Positions 28,548 through 37,091 of a stretch of DNA of 64,000 bases are shown piece by piece. A program made the position numbers and the translations under genes. The notes under the pieces were generated by a model, which saw only the letters and a program-made list of their open reading frames with translations, did not search any database and was not told the DNA's origin. The DNA is from Chloroflexaceae bacterium. GTDB taxonomy: Bacteria > Chloroflexota > Chloroflexia > Chloroflexales > Chloroflexaceae. How positions within the stretch are numbered: position 1 is the first letter of the stretch; every line of letters starts with the position of its first letter. The stretch covers positions 1-64,000 of the forward strand of contig JANQID010000024.1 in assembly GCA_028282325.1 (NCBI GenBank). Reading direction: 5' to 3'.

Positions 28548-29324
28548 ATGTCTAACCCAGGCGGGGATGATCACTGCGTATCGGCGGTGCCACGCTACGT
28601 CCAGATCGCCGAAGCGTTGATCGAGCGGATCGAGTCGGGCGAACTGGCTGCGGGCAGTCGTCTGCCGGCTGAACGCGAATTGAGCAAACAGTTCGGCGTG
28701 ACGCGTATGACACTGCGCCAGGCGCTGAATATGCTCGATAAACAGGGGCTGCTGACTCGTCGCCAGGGAGATGGCACCTACGTTGCGCTGCCGCGTATCG
28801 AGCGCGCCGCCGGGCATCTATTTCCGTTCAGCATCGAGATGCGCCACCGCGGGTATACGCCGAGCGCGCGGGTTATTCTGCTGGAACAACGCGCGGCTGA
28901 AGCGTCCGTGGCCAACACGATGGGCTTTGCGGTCGGCGCGCCGGTTTACTACAGCCATCGGCTGCGCCTGATCAATCAAGAGCCGGTAATGTTGGAGAAG
29001 TTTTACGTTCCGGTGCAGCGCTTCCCCGACTTTGATCGCCACAACCTGAGTGATCATTCGATCTACGAGGTTATGGCAACGGTATATGGCGTTGCGATTA
29101 GCCAGGCTCGCCAGAGCCTGGAACCGGTCGCCGCTACGTCCTATGAGGCCGATCTGCTCGCGGTCAGTCCTGGCACGCCGTTGATGCTGGAGCGCCGATT
29201 GACCTACGACGCATCCGGTCTAGTTGTGGAGTATAGCAAAGACCTCTATCGAGGCGACCGATTTCGCTTCGTCACCGATCTGGCGCCGTTTGGCAGCGGG
29301 CCGCCCTCGCAGAGCCGGGTCTAA
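28548..29324 (+). CDS. GntR-family regulator with UTRA domain (phn regulator)
   Basis: The 258-residue protein has an N-terminal GntR winged helix (PRYVQIAEALIERIESGEL through LPAERELSKQFGVTRMTLRQ, residues about 15-85) and a C-terminal UTRA ligand domain (about 100-245; HRLRLINQEPVMLEKFYVP, TPLMLERRLTY). It is divergent to phnW-phnX, with a matching palindrome between them, so it probably represses phosphonate genes until an effector binds. The effector is unknown; PhnF-like is a fair label. Confidence 0.88.
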   Translation: MSNPGGDDHCVSAVPRYVQIAEALIERIESGELAAGSRLPAERELSKQFGVTRMTLRQALNMLDKQGLLTRRQGDGTYVALPRIERAAGHLFPFSIEMRHRGYTPSARVILLEQRAAEASVANTMGFAVGAPVYYSHRLRLINQEPVMLEKFYVPVQRFPDFDRHNLSDHSIYEVMATVYGVAISQARQSLEPVAATSYEADLLAVSPGTPLMLERRLTYDASGLVVEYSKDLYRGDRFRFVTDLAPFGSGPPSQSRV

Positions 29325-29346
29325 ATATTGGATGGTTACGAAAGAA

Positions 29347-29376
29347 TAGCGCCGCTGCATCGTAGCAGCGGCGCTA
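29347..29376 (+). terminator. Hairpin after the GntR gene
   Basis: A perfect 12-bp stem (TAGCGCCGCTGC / GCAGCGGCGCTA) with a 6-nt loop lies 22 nt after the regulator stop. There is no T run, so its terminator role is likely but not certain. Confidence 0.6.
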
Positions 29377-29420
29377 ATATGCGATAATTCTGAGATACTA
29401 TCAGTTTCGATTGTGAAGCG

Positions 29421-29449
29421 AGCGGCAGGCGCATATTGCGCCTGCCGCT
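29421..29449 (-). terminator. Hairpin after the subtilase gene
   Basis: A perfect 12-bp stem (AGCGGCAGGCGC / GCGCCTGCCGCT) with a 5-nt loop lies 13 nt beyond the stop of the protease gene on the minus strand. It lacks a clear T run. Confidence 0.6.
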
Positions 29450-29462
29450 GTGGTGAGCCGAG

Positions 29463-32400
29463 CTACCTTTGGACAATTGGCAGGTAGGTCAGGTAGTCCG
29501 GGGATGAACCCTTGGGCGCTGGCGTCGATGTGACAGTGGGCTGTGGTGTTGCCGTAGCAGTTGGATCGGGCGGATTGTCGGTTATCAAAACCGAGCCGTG
29601 ATCCGCAACCCCCGGAAGTTCGCCGCCTTGCGAGTCGCTAAATGACAACGTCACAAAGTCAACGGCGGCTTCTGTGTCACGGGTTGGCGTGTCGCTCGCA
29701 GTGAAGGTGATAGTTGCAATCGTGCCGTCGGTGAATTGCGGGAACGGCGGTGGTGCAATGGGCGGGTTAAACACCAGGCTGAGTTCACCGTCCGTCTCAT
29801 TCGCATCGAATGTAACCGATGCAATCGTACCCGTCGGCAGATTAAACGTTATTGCATCAGGCACGCCATTGCTATCGCTATCCGTCGGGTCGAAGGTGAG
29901 CAAGGTTTCATCGTAGTTGATGATGAAGTCTATCCCAACGATATCTGCGCCGTTGGTTGTGAGATTGACTGGCACAACCACTTGATCGCCAGGCATCACC
30001 GGAATATTGTCAGGAATAGCGATCTCCGGCTCGCCAAGCTCCGGTGCAACGCCGGGTCGGACGCCTGCTACGGCGTTATTGTTATTACCCGAAATGATCA
30101 AGATGATCGACGTGATGTCCCCGGCTTCGATACGGGTATTCTGGTTGGCGTCACAGCCCACCGGGTTGCCAGGGAACGTTCCTCCAGGCGTGTCTTCGGC
30201 AAGGTCGCCGTCGCCGTCGTAGATTTCCAGAATCGCTGCCGTGATGTCGCTCGAACCGACGACCCCATTGCCGTTGCAGTCGCCAAGGAGTCCGGATTGA
30301 ATCTTAACTGATCCATCGACTGGGATGCCATCGACTGCATTGCCGTTCGTGTCGCCGAAAGAAGGCGCCGGATCGTTAGAGAATTCGACCGGCACGATGA
30401 TCGTGCTGCCATAACCCGGTTGACACGCCTGAGTTGATCGCACGGTGAAACGCATCGTTACCAGCACGCCATCAGGCAACGTAGAGAATGGCACGGAGCT
30501 ATCCACGATCGCGAAGTCTAGCTCGCCATCGGTATCGCTGGCGTTGAAGCTGACCGAGCGTGAGAATTGCGACGGTACACTGAATATGATGTCATCGGGA
30601 ATGCCATCGTTGTTTCCATCGGAAGGATCGAAAATCAAGCACGCCTGCGTGTAGTTCACCGAGAAGATCGCCGAAGCCAAGTTGAAGCCATTGCCGGTAA
30701 GAATGATTGGCACATCAACCGGCGCACCGACCGTGCCTGGAATGTTGCTGGGGATCGTCAAGACGCTGCCGTTCTGCACAACCAGCGTCACCGGTACGGT
30801 CACCGGATTCTCATCTGGATCATTGCTGGAGATGACAATGTTGGCGTTATAGGTTCCCGCCGCAAGATCCGTCGAGTCGAAGGTCAGCGTTATCTGCTGA
30901 CTGCCGCCGGCGCTGACTGAGCCGCTGTTTGGCGCGACGCTGAGCCAGGTTATGCCGCTGCCGGCAGCCGCGACTGCATTATAACAATCAATTCTTCCGT
31001 AGCCGTACGTATAATCGGGACCCGAAGCGCCAAGGTCTGCCGTCGTGCTGGTAAGGATATTCTCAACGGCTTCGACGCTAGTGCCCGGCGCCTCGGCAAG
31101 AATCAAGGCCGCACAACCGGCGGTATGCGGGCTGGCCATCGATGTGCCGTTGTAGGTGGCATACCCTCCATCTTCAACCGACGAGCGGATCGATTTACCT
31201 GGCGCAGTAACATCCGGTTTCGTCTCACCGGTAACCGGCGAGGGACCGCGGGCGCTGAACGAAGCAATCACATCACCGCTATCAGTCGCACCGCTGGCAA
31301 AGCTTTCGGCATAGCTTCCCGGCGAGCCCACGCTTCCCGATCCGGCTGCTCCGTTGTTTCCTGCCGAGAAGGCCGGGAAAATGCCTGCTGCTCGCCAGGC
31401 GTTGACCGAAGCTTGATACCAGGTATCGCTGCCATTATTGCTGCCCCAGGAGTTGTTGACAATGTTCGGGCGCTTGCTTGCATCGCCGTTTCCGGGCGAT
31501 CCGCCAATCGGGAACGGCGCCAGCACCCACTCGGCAGCAGCCAGGAGATCGCTGCCGGAGCAAGAGCTGCTCGCGCACCCTTTCGCCGCAATCCATTGCG
31601 CATCAGGAGCGACGCCGATTTGATTGCTGCCGCCGTCATCGCCGACCATCGTGCCCATCGTGTGCGTCCCGTGCCCATTGTTATCGTTGGGCGCGCTTGG
31701 ATAGGTGCCGGTCGGATCAAACCAGTTATAGTCGTGGCTGCCGGTCGTCGTGCCGCGGTATTGGCTTGACAATGCTGCATGGCTGCGTAGAACGCCGGTG
31801 TCGATGTTTGCGACGACGACCCCCTCACCGCGGTTGTTGAAATCGCTCCAGACATCGTTCGCTCTGATCTTGTCAATGCCCCACTCGACCCCATCGACCT
31901 GGCTATCGGTTTCAGGCTCAATGACCGGATCGGGGATCGCGTAGTTCTCAACGGCTTCAATGTAGGCGACATCCGGGCGGGCGGCAAGTTCGTTGATAGT
32001 ATTGAGGCCGCCGTGAACCAGAATGGCATTGACGATGTAGTACGACTCATAGCTTGCAGCATCGCCGCTCTGGATCTGGGTATCGAGCAAACGTGTCAGA
32101 CTGGCCTGGCTGCGTCTGGCCGTATTCCAAAGCGTTTCGTAGACATATTGCCCACGCTCGTTCCAGTCACTGATGGTGTAGGCATGGCTCAGGTCGGCCT
32201 GCTCCGTCAGATAGACCAGAACATCGCCCTGCCCATCAGGCGCTGCTGCGATCTCCTGGCGAAGCCCCGCTTCGACTTTTTCCTCCCGGAAGCTCAGGGG
32301 CTGACCGGCGACACCGGCGCCGGTAATGGCAATATTGAAGTTGAGCGGGCCATTTCCAACATTGCCGATGGTCATCGTGCGGGTTTCGTTCTGCCCCGGC

Positions 32401-34691
32401 GGCATTGAGACCGAGAACGACGTTGGATCGACCGTGATGTCGGGTTGTTGTTGCGTTTCAACATTCTTGCGAATCTCGATGCTATCGATCCAGGGACCTT
32501 CGTAGTTAACAATATAGTCACTCTGGAAGACCCAGGCCACCCAGACTGTAGAGTCGCCCGTATAGCCATCATAATTCACATCGTAGGACGTCCAGTCTGA
32601 TGAACCATCCCAAAAGATGCCGTTGAAGTTATTTCCATCGCTTGATACGCCAAAGAAGATGCTGTCATAGTTGGTTTCGATCTGCCGCCACATTTTGAAG
32701 AGGGTATCGGCCTGAGTGGCGTTGCTCAGGTCAAATGGACCGTAGATCATCCAGCTATTCATATAGGGCGGATATTTTGATGTTGCCGGATCAAGTCCGT
32801 TGGCGCCGCCATCCGCCGGCCAGCCGGCCCAGGAACCGGCATACGGCCGGTAATCATCGTCGTCCCATAAGAACTCACAGCCGTCGTCGCTCCCATCAAG
32901 CAACTCCCAACCGCTGGTCGGGAACATTCCCTCGAAAGTTTCTGCGTCGATGACTTGCCAGTTATTCGGCTGTGCATCACCCTGCGCAATATCCACCGGC
33001 TGCTGATCGTCAGTAGCGGCAGTTGCGGTTGCATCGGGACGACTCAGCGAACCGGCGCGGCCAATTGACCCAGATTCAATCTCGACTATCGGGCCTTGTG
33101 GAGCATAGTACGCGCGCATCGAGGCAGCGGTCACTTCACCCTGATCGCCGGGAACAAGGTCACGCACTATGAGGCGCCACTCGCCTTCCGCCGACTCGCC
33201 TTCAAAAGCCGTCAGGCCCAGCGCGTTGCCCAGGGTTGTGCCCTGAAGCGCCGTTCCTTGATCCCAGAGGGTTTCGCTGACGTCACTATTCGCTTTCGTC
33301 AGGCGCACCTCCAGTTGATCAGGATCGGGATGATCAAGACGGTACTTCACATACGCCTGATCGACCGTGCCATTCGCCGGGGCGTTGGGGTCGCTCAGAG
33401 GAAGCTCCAGCCAGCTTCCATCGTCGGGAATGGTACGATCGGCGGCAGCCGTGTATGGCCCGCAGAACGTCACATCCTTCGTGACCGAGATGTTATCAAC
33501 GAATGGTCCGTCATCAAGCACCGATGCGTCGCTATAGAATTTCCAGCCTACCCAGACGGTGCTATCGCCAACCCAATCGGCCATTCCAACGGTTATTTGC
33601 GTCCAGTCGGCGTAGCCATCCCAGTAATAACCATAGAAATTCGTCCCGTTCCCCGATACCCCGAAGAATGCATAGTCGTAACTGACTTCGATCTCGCGCC
33701 AGAGATAAAATATAGTTTCGGCATCGTTTGCATCGCTCAAGTCAAACGGGCCGTACACCATCCACGTATTCATATTATTGGGATAGTAATAATAATAGGG
33801 ATCGAGACCATCGGCGCCACCGTTGGCCGGCCAGGCCGACCAACTGCCGCCAAACGGTTTGTAATCGTCGTCATCCCAATAGCGCTGATAGCCATCATCA
33901 CTCAAATCGTAGAGCGTCCAGCCATTGGATGGAAATGCTCCTTCAAAGCCTTCGTAGAGGATGGTCTGGGTAGTCTGGAGCGACTCATCGCCGGTTTCTC
34001 CAGGGGCTTTTACGTCGTGATCTGGCGCAGACTCGGATTCCATTTCCCAAACCGGCGCCGGAAGGGATTGTACGCCCGGTTGTGCGCTGCCATCATCGCC
34101 GCGTAGTTCAGGCAGATCAACCGTAGCGTCGTAGGAGATGACCATGCTCACGCTAGCGCTTTGGCCCGCTAGGTCAGTACTCTGGGGATTCAGTTGAACC
34201 GTCCACGCGCCGGCTACGTCGGCGCCATCCAGGCCGTGGAAGGTGTCCTGGGTTCGATTGAGTGTAATATCGCCGCTATCGCTATCAGCGGTTTTCGATC
34301 CAGATGGCGCTTGCACGGATTGCATATCCGCATTGAGAGCTACGCGAACTGCATTGGTCTCGGGCGCTGCGACGAAGGCGTCAATTGGTAAGCCGGTATT
34401 GCCTTCGATGCTCACCTTCAGATCGACGCCGGCTACAACCGCGCCCTGAGGCACATCCTCAATATTCAGAGTCGCGATCGCTCCGTCTTCTCCTATAATG
34501 ATACCTTCCTGGAAAGCGTGGGTGACCAGGCGCTGCGTTGCCGCAGGCTGAGCTGGGGCCATTGGGGGTGTGGGGGATTGTAGAGCCGGTTTTGTTGACA
34601 GAGCAATCCCGAAAGAAGTACTGCCTATCAACAACGTTGCCCCGATCAGCGTGAGGAATACGTACAGAACTCGTCGTGTTGCACCGTTCAA
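29463..34691 (-). CDS. Secreted subtilase (S8) with P-domains, cohesin modules and dockerin
   Basis: A 1742-residue exported protease. After a signal peptide (RVLYVFLTLIGATLLIG) come two P-domain-like regions (about 57-190 and 410-527), two repeated Asp-rich beta domains that begin EGFEGAFPSNGW and TFEGMFPTSGW (about 243 and 580), a BACON-like region near 750, an I9-type propeptide (about 820-920), and the S8 domain with D in NIDTGVLRSH near 961, H in GHGTHTMGT near 1005 and S in GTSMASPHTAG near 1183. Then follow cohesin-like modules (about 1310-1435 and 1557-1680) on either side of a dockerin-like repeat (GDCNGNGVVGSSDI; CDANQNTRIEAGDI), a Thr/Pro linker and the tail YLTYLPIVQR. Substrate unknown. 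Confidence 0.87.
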   Translation of the reverse strand: MNGATRRVLYVFLTLIGATLLIGSTSFGIALSTKPALQSPTPPMAPAQPAATQRLVTHAFQEGIIIGEDGAIATLNIEDVPQGAVVAGVDLKVSIEGNTGLPIDAFVAAPETNAVRVALNADMQSVQAPSGSKTADSDSGDITLNRTQDTFHGLDGADVAGAWTVQLNPQSTDLAGQSASVSMVISYDATVDLPELRGDDGSAQPGVQSLPAPVWEMESESAPDHDVKAPGETGDESLQTTQTILYEGFEGAFPSNGWTLYDLSDDGYQRYWDDDDYKPFGGSWSAWPANGGADGLDPYYYYYPNNMNTWMVYGPFDLSDANDAETIFYLWREIEVSYDYAFFGVSGNGTNFYGYYWDGYADWTQITVGMADWVGDSTVWVGWKFYSDASVLDDGPFVDNISVTKDVTFCGPYTAAADRTIPDDGSWLELPLSDPNAPANGTVDQAYVKYRLDHPDPDQLEVRLTKANSDVSETLWDQGTALQGTTLGNALGLTAFEGESAEGEWRLIVRDLVPGDQGEVTAASMRAYYAPQGPIVEIESGSIGRAGSLSRPDATATAATDDQQPVDIAQGDAQPNNWQVIDAETFEGMFPTSGWELLDGSDDGCEFLWDDDDYRPYAGSWAGWPADGGANGLDPATSKYPPYMNSWMIYGPFDLSNATQADTLFKMWRQIETNYDSIFFGVSSDGNNFNGIFWDGSSDWTSYDVNYDGYTGDSTVWVAWVFQSDYIVNYEGPWIDSIEIRKNVETQQQPDITVDPTSFSVSMPPGQNETRTMTIGNVGNGPLNFNIAITGAGVAGQPLSFREEKVEAGLRQEIAAAPDGQGDVLVYLTEQADLSHAYTISDWNERGQYVYETLWNTARRSQASLTRLLDTQIQSGDAASYESYYIVNAILVHGGLNTINELAARPDVAYIEAVENYAIPDPVIEPETDSQVDGVEWGIDKIRANDVWSDFNNRGEGVVVANIDTGVLRSHAALSSQYRGTTTGSHDYNWFDPTGTYPSAPNDNNGHGTHTMGTMVGDDGGSNQIGVAPDAQWIAAKGCASSSCSGSDLLAAAEWVLAPFPIGGSPGNGDASKRPNIVNNSWGSNNGSDTWYQASVNAWRAAGIFPAFSAGNNGAAGSGSVGSPGSYAESFASGATDSGDVIASFSARGPSPVTGETKPDVTAPGKSIRSSVEDGGYATYNGTSMASPHTAGCAALILAEAPGTSVEAVENILTSTTADLGASGPDYTYGYGRIDCYNAVAAAGSGITWLSVAPNSGSVSAGGSQQITLTFDSTDLAAGTYNANIVISSNDPDENPVTVPVTLVVQNGSVLTIPSNIPGTVGAPVDVPIILTGNGFNLASAIFSVNYTQACLIFDPSDGNNDGIPDDIIFSVPSQFSRSVSFNASDTDGELDFAIVDSSVPFSTLPDGVLVTMRFTVRSTQACQPGYGSTIIVPVEFSNDPAPSFGDTNGNAVDGIPVDGSVKIQSGLLGDCNGNGVVGSSDITAAILEIYDGDGDLAEDTPGGTFPGNPVGCDANQNTRIEAGDITSIILIISGNNNNAVAGVRPGVAPELGEPEIAIPDNIPVMPGDQVVVPVNLTTNGADIVGIDFIINYDETLLTFDPTDSDSNGVPDAITFNLPTGTIASVTFDANETDGELSLVFNPPIAPPPFPQFTDGTIATITFTASDTPTRDTEAAVDFVTLSFSDSQGGELPGVADHGSVLITDNPPDPTATATPQPTVTSTPAPKGSSPDYLTYLPIVQR

Positions 34692-34909
34692 GATCCTCTC
34701 CTTTCAACATTGCCAGATCGTGGTAGTCTGGCGTCGCAGCAGGTTAAGCGAGCTGGGAAAGAAACTGCGATGGTGGCAAGACTATTCCGACTTCGAAACA
34801 GGTGATATGAGCGGATTGTAAAGAGGTAAGGATGTAGGTAAGGACAGGAACAGTGTACGACAATACATAGCTGCTTGTCACCCCGCAAACCCAGTATTTT
34901 TTTGCAAAT

Positions 34910-35153
34910 TTGCGGCAGTTTAGCGACTTTACTTCTGTATCAACCGTCAGTCGGAGACGCTTTTTGATTAGAGCAGCGGGCGTGAGCGTGGCGGCTCTGG
35001 ATGGCTGGGCGATGCAGCCGCCGCCCCTGAAATTCATCGAACGAAGTTACGGCGATGCGGCTGCCAGCAGGGCAGTACTCGTAGCTTACGCGAGCCAGTA
35101 CGGCTCGACGAGGGGGCGTGGCCGATGCTATCGCCGCAGCCTTGTATGAGGAC
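34910..35153 (+). pseudogene. Flavodoxin-like protein, 5' half (split pseudogene)
   Basis: The frame has a twin-arginine-like segment (SRRRFLIRAAGVSVAAL) followed by the flavodoxin start AVLVAYASQYGST. A one-base frameshift near 35116 is needed to continue as GVADAIAAALYED, the expected helix after the FMN phosphate loop. The sequence then stops at GAC (35151-35153), exactly where a MITE copy begins. The missing rest lies at 38526-38748. The start codon is uncertain (TTG at 34910 or further upstream). The gene cannot make a functional protein. Confidence 0.75.
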
Positions 35154-35217
35154 TACCAAACAATATTGGAGGCACCGCATGCGGTCATTCTGAGCGCAGC
35201 GAAGAATCTCAGATTCC
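35138..35217. repeat. 80-bp direct repeat, left copy
   Basis: Positions 35138-35217 are identical to 38368-38447, 3230 bp apart. The repeat consists of the last 16 bp of the flavodoxin 5' half plus the first 64 bp of the MITE. It marks the left edge of the inserted island. Confidence 0.9.
35154..35217. mobile_element. MITE-like element, copy B (left end only)
   Basis: Starts with the same TACCAAAC end as the complete copies and continues through the block TCATTCTGAGCGCAGCGAAG, then breaks off at 35217. The right half with its inverted repeat is absent; protease-like sequence follows. Confidence 0.8.
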
Positions 35218-35283
35218 GGGGCGGAGCACGATACTTCACATACACCTGATCGACGGTGCCATTCGCCGGGGCGTTGGGATCAT
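35218..35283 (-). pseudogene. Fragment of a P-domain protease gene
   Basis: The minus strand encodes GTVDQVYVKYR, matching GTVDQAYVKYR of the protease at 29463-34691 (its region near 33340). Nearly the same block occurs at 38250-38315. It is a scrap of a paralogue, joined directly to a MITE end, with no start or stop. Confidence 0.7.
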
Positions 35284-35365
35284 CTGCTCATCGAGATCAT
35301 CGAGGGTTCCGCTCTTGCGAGCGGTCAAATACTTCTCAAAGAAGCGATCGAACGCTGGCTTCTCC
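35283..35365 (-). repeat. Duplicated 3' end of the TPR gene (83 bp)
   Basis: Positions 35283-35365 repeat 35425-35507, which lies inside the TPR gene, with one mismatch and an offset of 142 bp. It encodes part of the C-terminus (EKPAFDRFFEKYLTARKSG) on the minus strand and lies beyond the TPR stop codon, so it is not translated as part of it. Confidence 0.88.
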
Positions 35366-36478
35366 TTATCGAGCGTTTTCGATATAAGACCATGCTTCAC
35401 CATTCGGTTGGAACATCGGGAGCGTCTGCTCATCGAGATCATCGAGGGTTCCGCTCTTGCGAGCGGTCAAATACTTCTCAAAGAAGCGATCGAACGCCGG
35501 CTTCTCCTGGTTGTATTCTGCAAGCTTTGATATGAAAGCCACAGCGTTTTTTGCTTTGACCCGCGGCACATTAAATGCCTGTACTATAGAAACAATGCCG
35601 AACAAAATTCCTAACAATATAAGGGAGCCACAAGCGGTAGTCGCGGCGGACGGCATAGCGCCATACATTAGCGTAACACACATCATTGACACAAGTGTTA
35701 GCAGTATTATAGACACTCCGACTGCAATTAGCTTGAAGTTGGTCTTTGGTTGGGTGTCTTCCTGCGTATACAGCGTCGTCATACCCTGCTGGTAAAGCGT
35801 TTGTGCGGTGTCCAGATAGGCATTGTAAGCTTTTCGGACGTACCCTAGTGATTCTACCTCTCGATCATCATCCTCAGCCTGATCCGACTGTCCCAGCTCT
35901 TTATAGGACGCAGCACGGAGTTCTCTCAGCTCTGCATCACTTTGCCGCAAGGCAATGGCTTCGGAAAAATCAGCAACCGCTTTCGCATGGTCTCCCGTCA
36001 AGAAGGCATGCAACATGCCTCGCAATTTGTAGCCATAAGGCGATTTCGGATCAAGCGTGATCGCCCGCGAATAATCAGCCAGGGCTTTGTCAGTTTTTTG
36101 CATTTTAGTATATAGAGTTCCCCGCTCACGATAGTTCGCTGCGTCACCAGGATTAATGCGCACCGCCTCATTGAAGTTGATAAGAGCTTCTTCATAATCA
36201 CCTAACCTCCTCAACGCAATGCCCCGGCAGAAGTAGCCTGTATCTTGCCTTGGTTCGATCTGTACGCAGGCAGTGAAGTCACGTATCGAACCGGCAATGT
36301 CGCCCTTAGCCAGGTAGCACCATCCCCTATGCATATGCATATCCATATGCACCTGTTCTGAGTCATTCTCCATTCCAAGTGCTTGAATATGCTGAAGTGC
36401 CTCGCTTAGATTCTGAATGGCCTCATCATGACGATCCATGAATCGCAGAGCAACTCCAGCAATATAATAGCCGCCCAT
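35366..36478 (-). CDS. TPR protein with two C-terminal membrane helices
   Basis: A 370-residue protein, not recognised as a known family. The first 230 residues are tetratricopeptide repeats (GYFCRGIALRRLGDYEEALI, YRERGTLYTKMQKTDKALAD and others). Two hydrophobic helices follow (about 255-277 and 287-310: LIAVGVSIILLTLVSMMCV and CGSLILLGILFGIVSIVQA), then a charged C-terminal domain. The ATG overlaps the stop of the upstream 99-aa gene (ATGA), so translation is coupled. Base composition is more AT-rich than nearby core genes, and the gene is inside the repeat-flanked island. Role unknown; TPRs imply protein binding at the membrane. Confidence 0.78.
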   Translation of the reverse strand: MGGYYIAGVALRFMDRHDEAIQNLSEALQHIQALGMENDSEQVHMDMHMHRGWCYLAKGDIAGSIRDFTACVQIEPRQDTGYFCRGIALRRLGDYEEALINFNEAVRINPGDAANYRERGTLYTKMQKTDKALADYSRAITLDPKSPYGYKLRGMLHAFLTGDHAKAVADFSEAIALRQSDAELRELRAASYKELGQSDQAEDDDREVESLGYVRKAYNAYLDTAQTLYQQGMTTLYTQEDTQPKTNFKLIAVGVSIILLTLVSMMCVTLMYGAMPSAATTACGSLILLGILFGIVSIVQAFNVPRVKAKNAVAFISKLAEYNQEKPAFDRFFEKYLTARKSGTLDDLDEQTLPMFQPNGEAWSYIENAR

Positions 36479-36777
36479 CAGTGCCTCTTTATCTCTTTTA
36501 GTTGCTGAGCCAATGCTAATCCTGTGTCATAGTCACCGTCGTTAATGGCATTCCGCGCTTTAATGACGGTATCCTGCAATTGGCGATCCTTGTTTGCCTG
36601 GTGTCGCGCGACCGCACCGCCAATTAACACCCCCGCAATCCCAACAGCGGTGCCAATACCTTTGCCGATATCTTCAGCTTCCTCTGCGGCCGTTTTCTCG
36701 CGCGTGGTGACGTGATAGCGCTCTCCAAACAAGGATCTATGTTCGCGGGTCACATATCTATCACCCTTGTTACCCAT
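36478..36777 (-). CDS. Small protein with glycine-zipper-like hydrophobic segment
   Basis: A 99-residue protein with a charged N-terminus, a glycine-rich hydrophobic stretch (GKGIGTAVGIAGVLIGGAVA, about residues 39-58) and a helical, lysine-rich C-terminus. The Gly spacing resembles glycine zippers, which pack in membranes. GGGAGGACAG lies before the ATG. Its stop overlaps the TPR start, so the two form one operon. No family is recognised. Confidence 0.65.
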   Translation of the reverse strand: MGNKGDRYVTREHRSLFGERYHVTTREKTAAEEAEDIGKGIGTAVGIAGVLIGGAVARHQANKDRQLQDTVIKARNAINDGDYDTGLALAQQLKEIKRH

Positions 36778-36813
36778 TCCTGTCCTCCCTACTGGTATAA
36801 GCCCGTATCAATG

Positions 36814-36826
36814 CATTGTCGCATTG
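36814..36826. promoter_or_regulatory. Putative XRE operator near the small-protein gene
   Basis: CATTGTCGCATTG matches 12 of 13 bases of CATTGTCGCAATG at 37007-37019, which is the core of a perfect palindrome near the XRE gene. It lies 37 nt upstream of the 99-aa gene start on the minus strand. It is a candidate shared operator. Confidence 0.5.
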
Positions 36827-37004
36827 TGCGTCCACAATCATTGATTGCTCTAAGTGCTACTGTGGCCCGGCGTAGAAATGCCTTATTGTTGTACCCAGAC
36901 AGGGTACTATCGAAGCAAAATCGGATAATGACAAACAATTCTTTGAAGTCTTTTTGTGTTACAATAATGGACATATATATGGAGGCTTGAAACACAGTAT
37001 AGAG

Positions 37005-37021
37005 GCCATTGTCGCAATGGC
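37005..37021. promoter_or_regulatory. Palindromic operator upstream of the XRE gene (site 1)
   Basis: GCCATTG-TCG-CAATGGC is a perfect 7-bp-arm palindrome in the 314-nt gap between the small-protein operon and the XRE gene, 71 nt before its start. Its core recurs at 36814-36826. Confidence 0.6.
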
Positions 37022-37031
37022 AAGTCCGTTA

Positions 37032-37048
37032 ATGCAACATTGTTGCAT
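37032..37048. promoter_or_regulatory. Palindromic operator upstream of the XRE gene (site 2)
   Basis: ATGCAACA-T-TGTTGCAT is a perfect 8-bp-arm palindrome 44 nt before the XRE start and 11 nt after site 1. Arrays of palindromes here are typical of autoregulation by helix-turn-helix proteins. Confidence 0.6.
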
Positions 37049-37091
37049 ATCATACACGACCGAGCAGCCTCCTGGCGCAGAGGAATGCCAT

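Noticed and set aside
33096-34106. 336-codon frame antisense to the subtilase gene
   Set aside because: It reads through repeated P-domain and beta-domain coding sequence in reverse; composition is Arg/Ile/Val-biased without any family feature.
36954-37091. 46-residue N-terminal extension of the XRE regulator
   Set aside because: It runs over two perfect palindromes and lacks a ribosome site, while ATG 37092 has AGAGGA at good distance.
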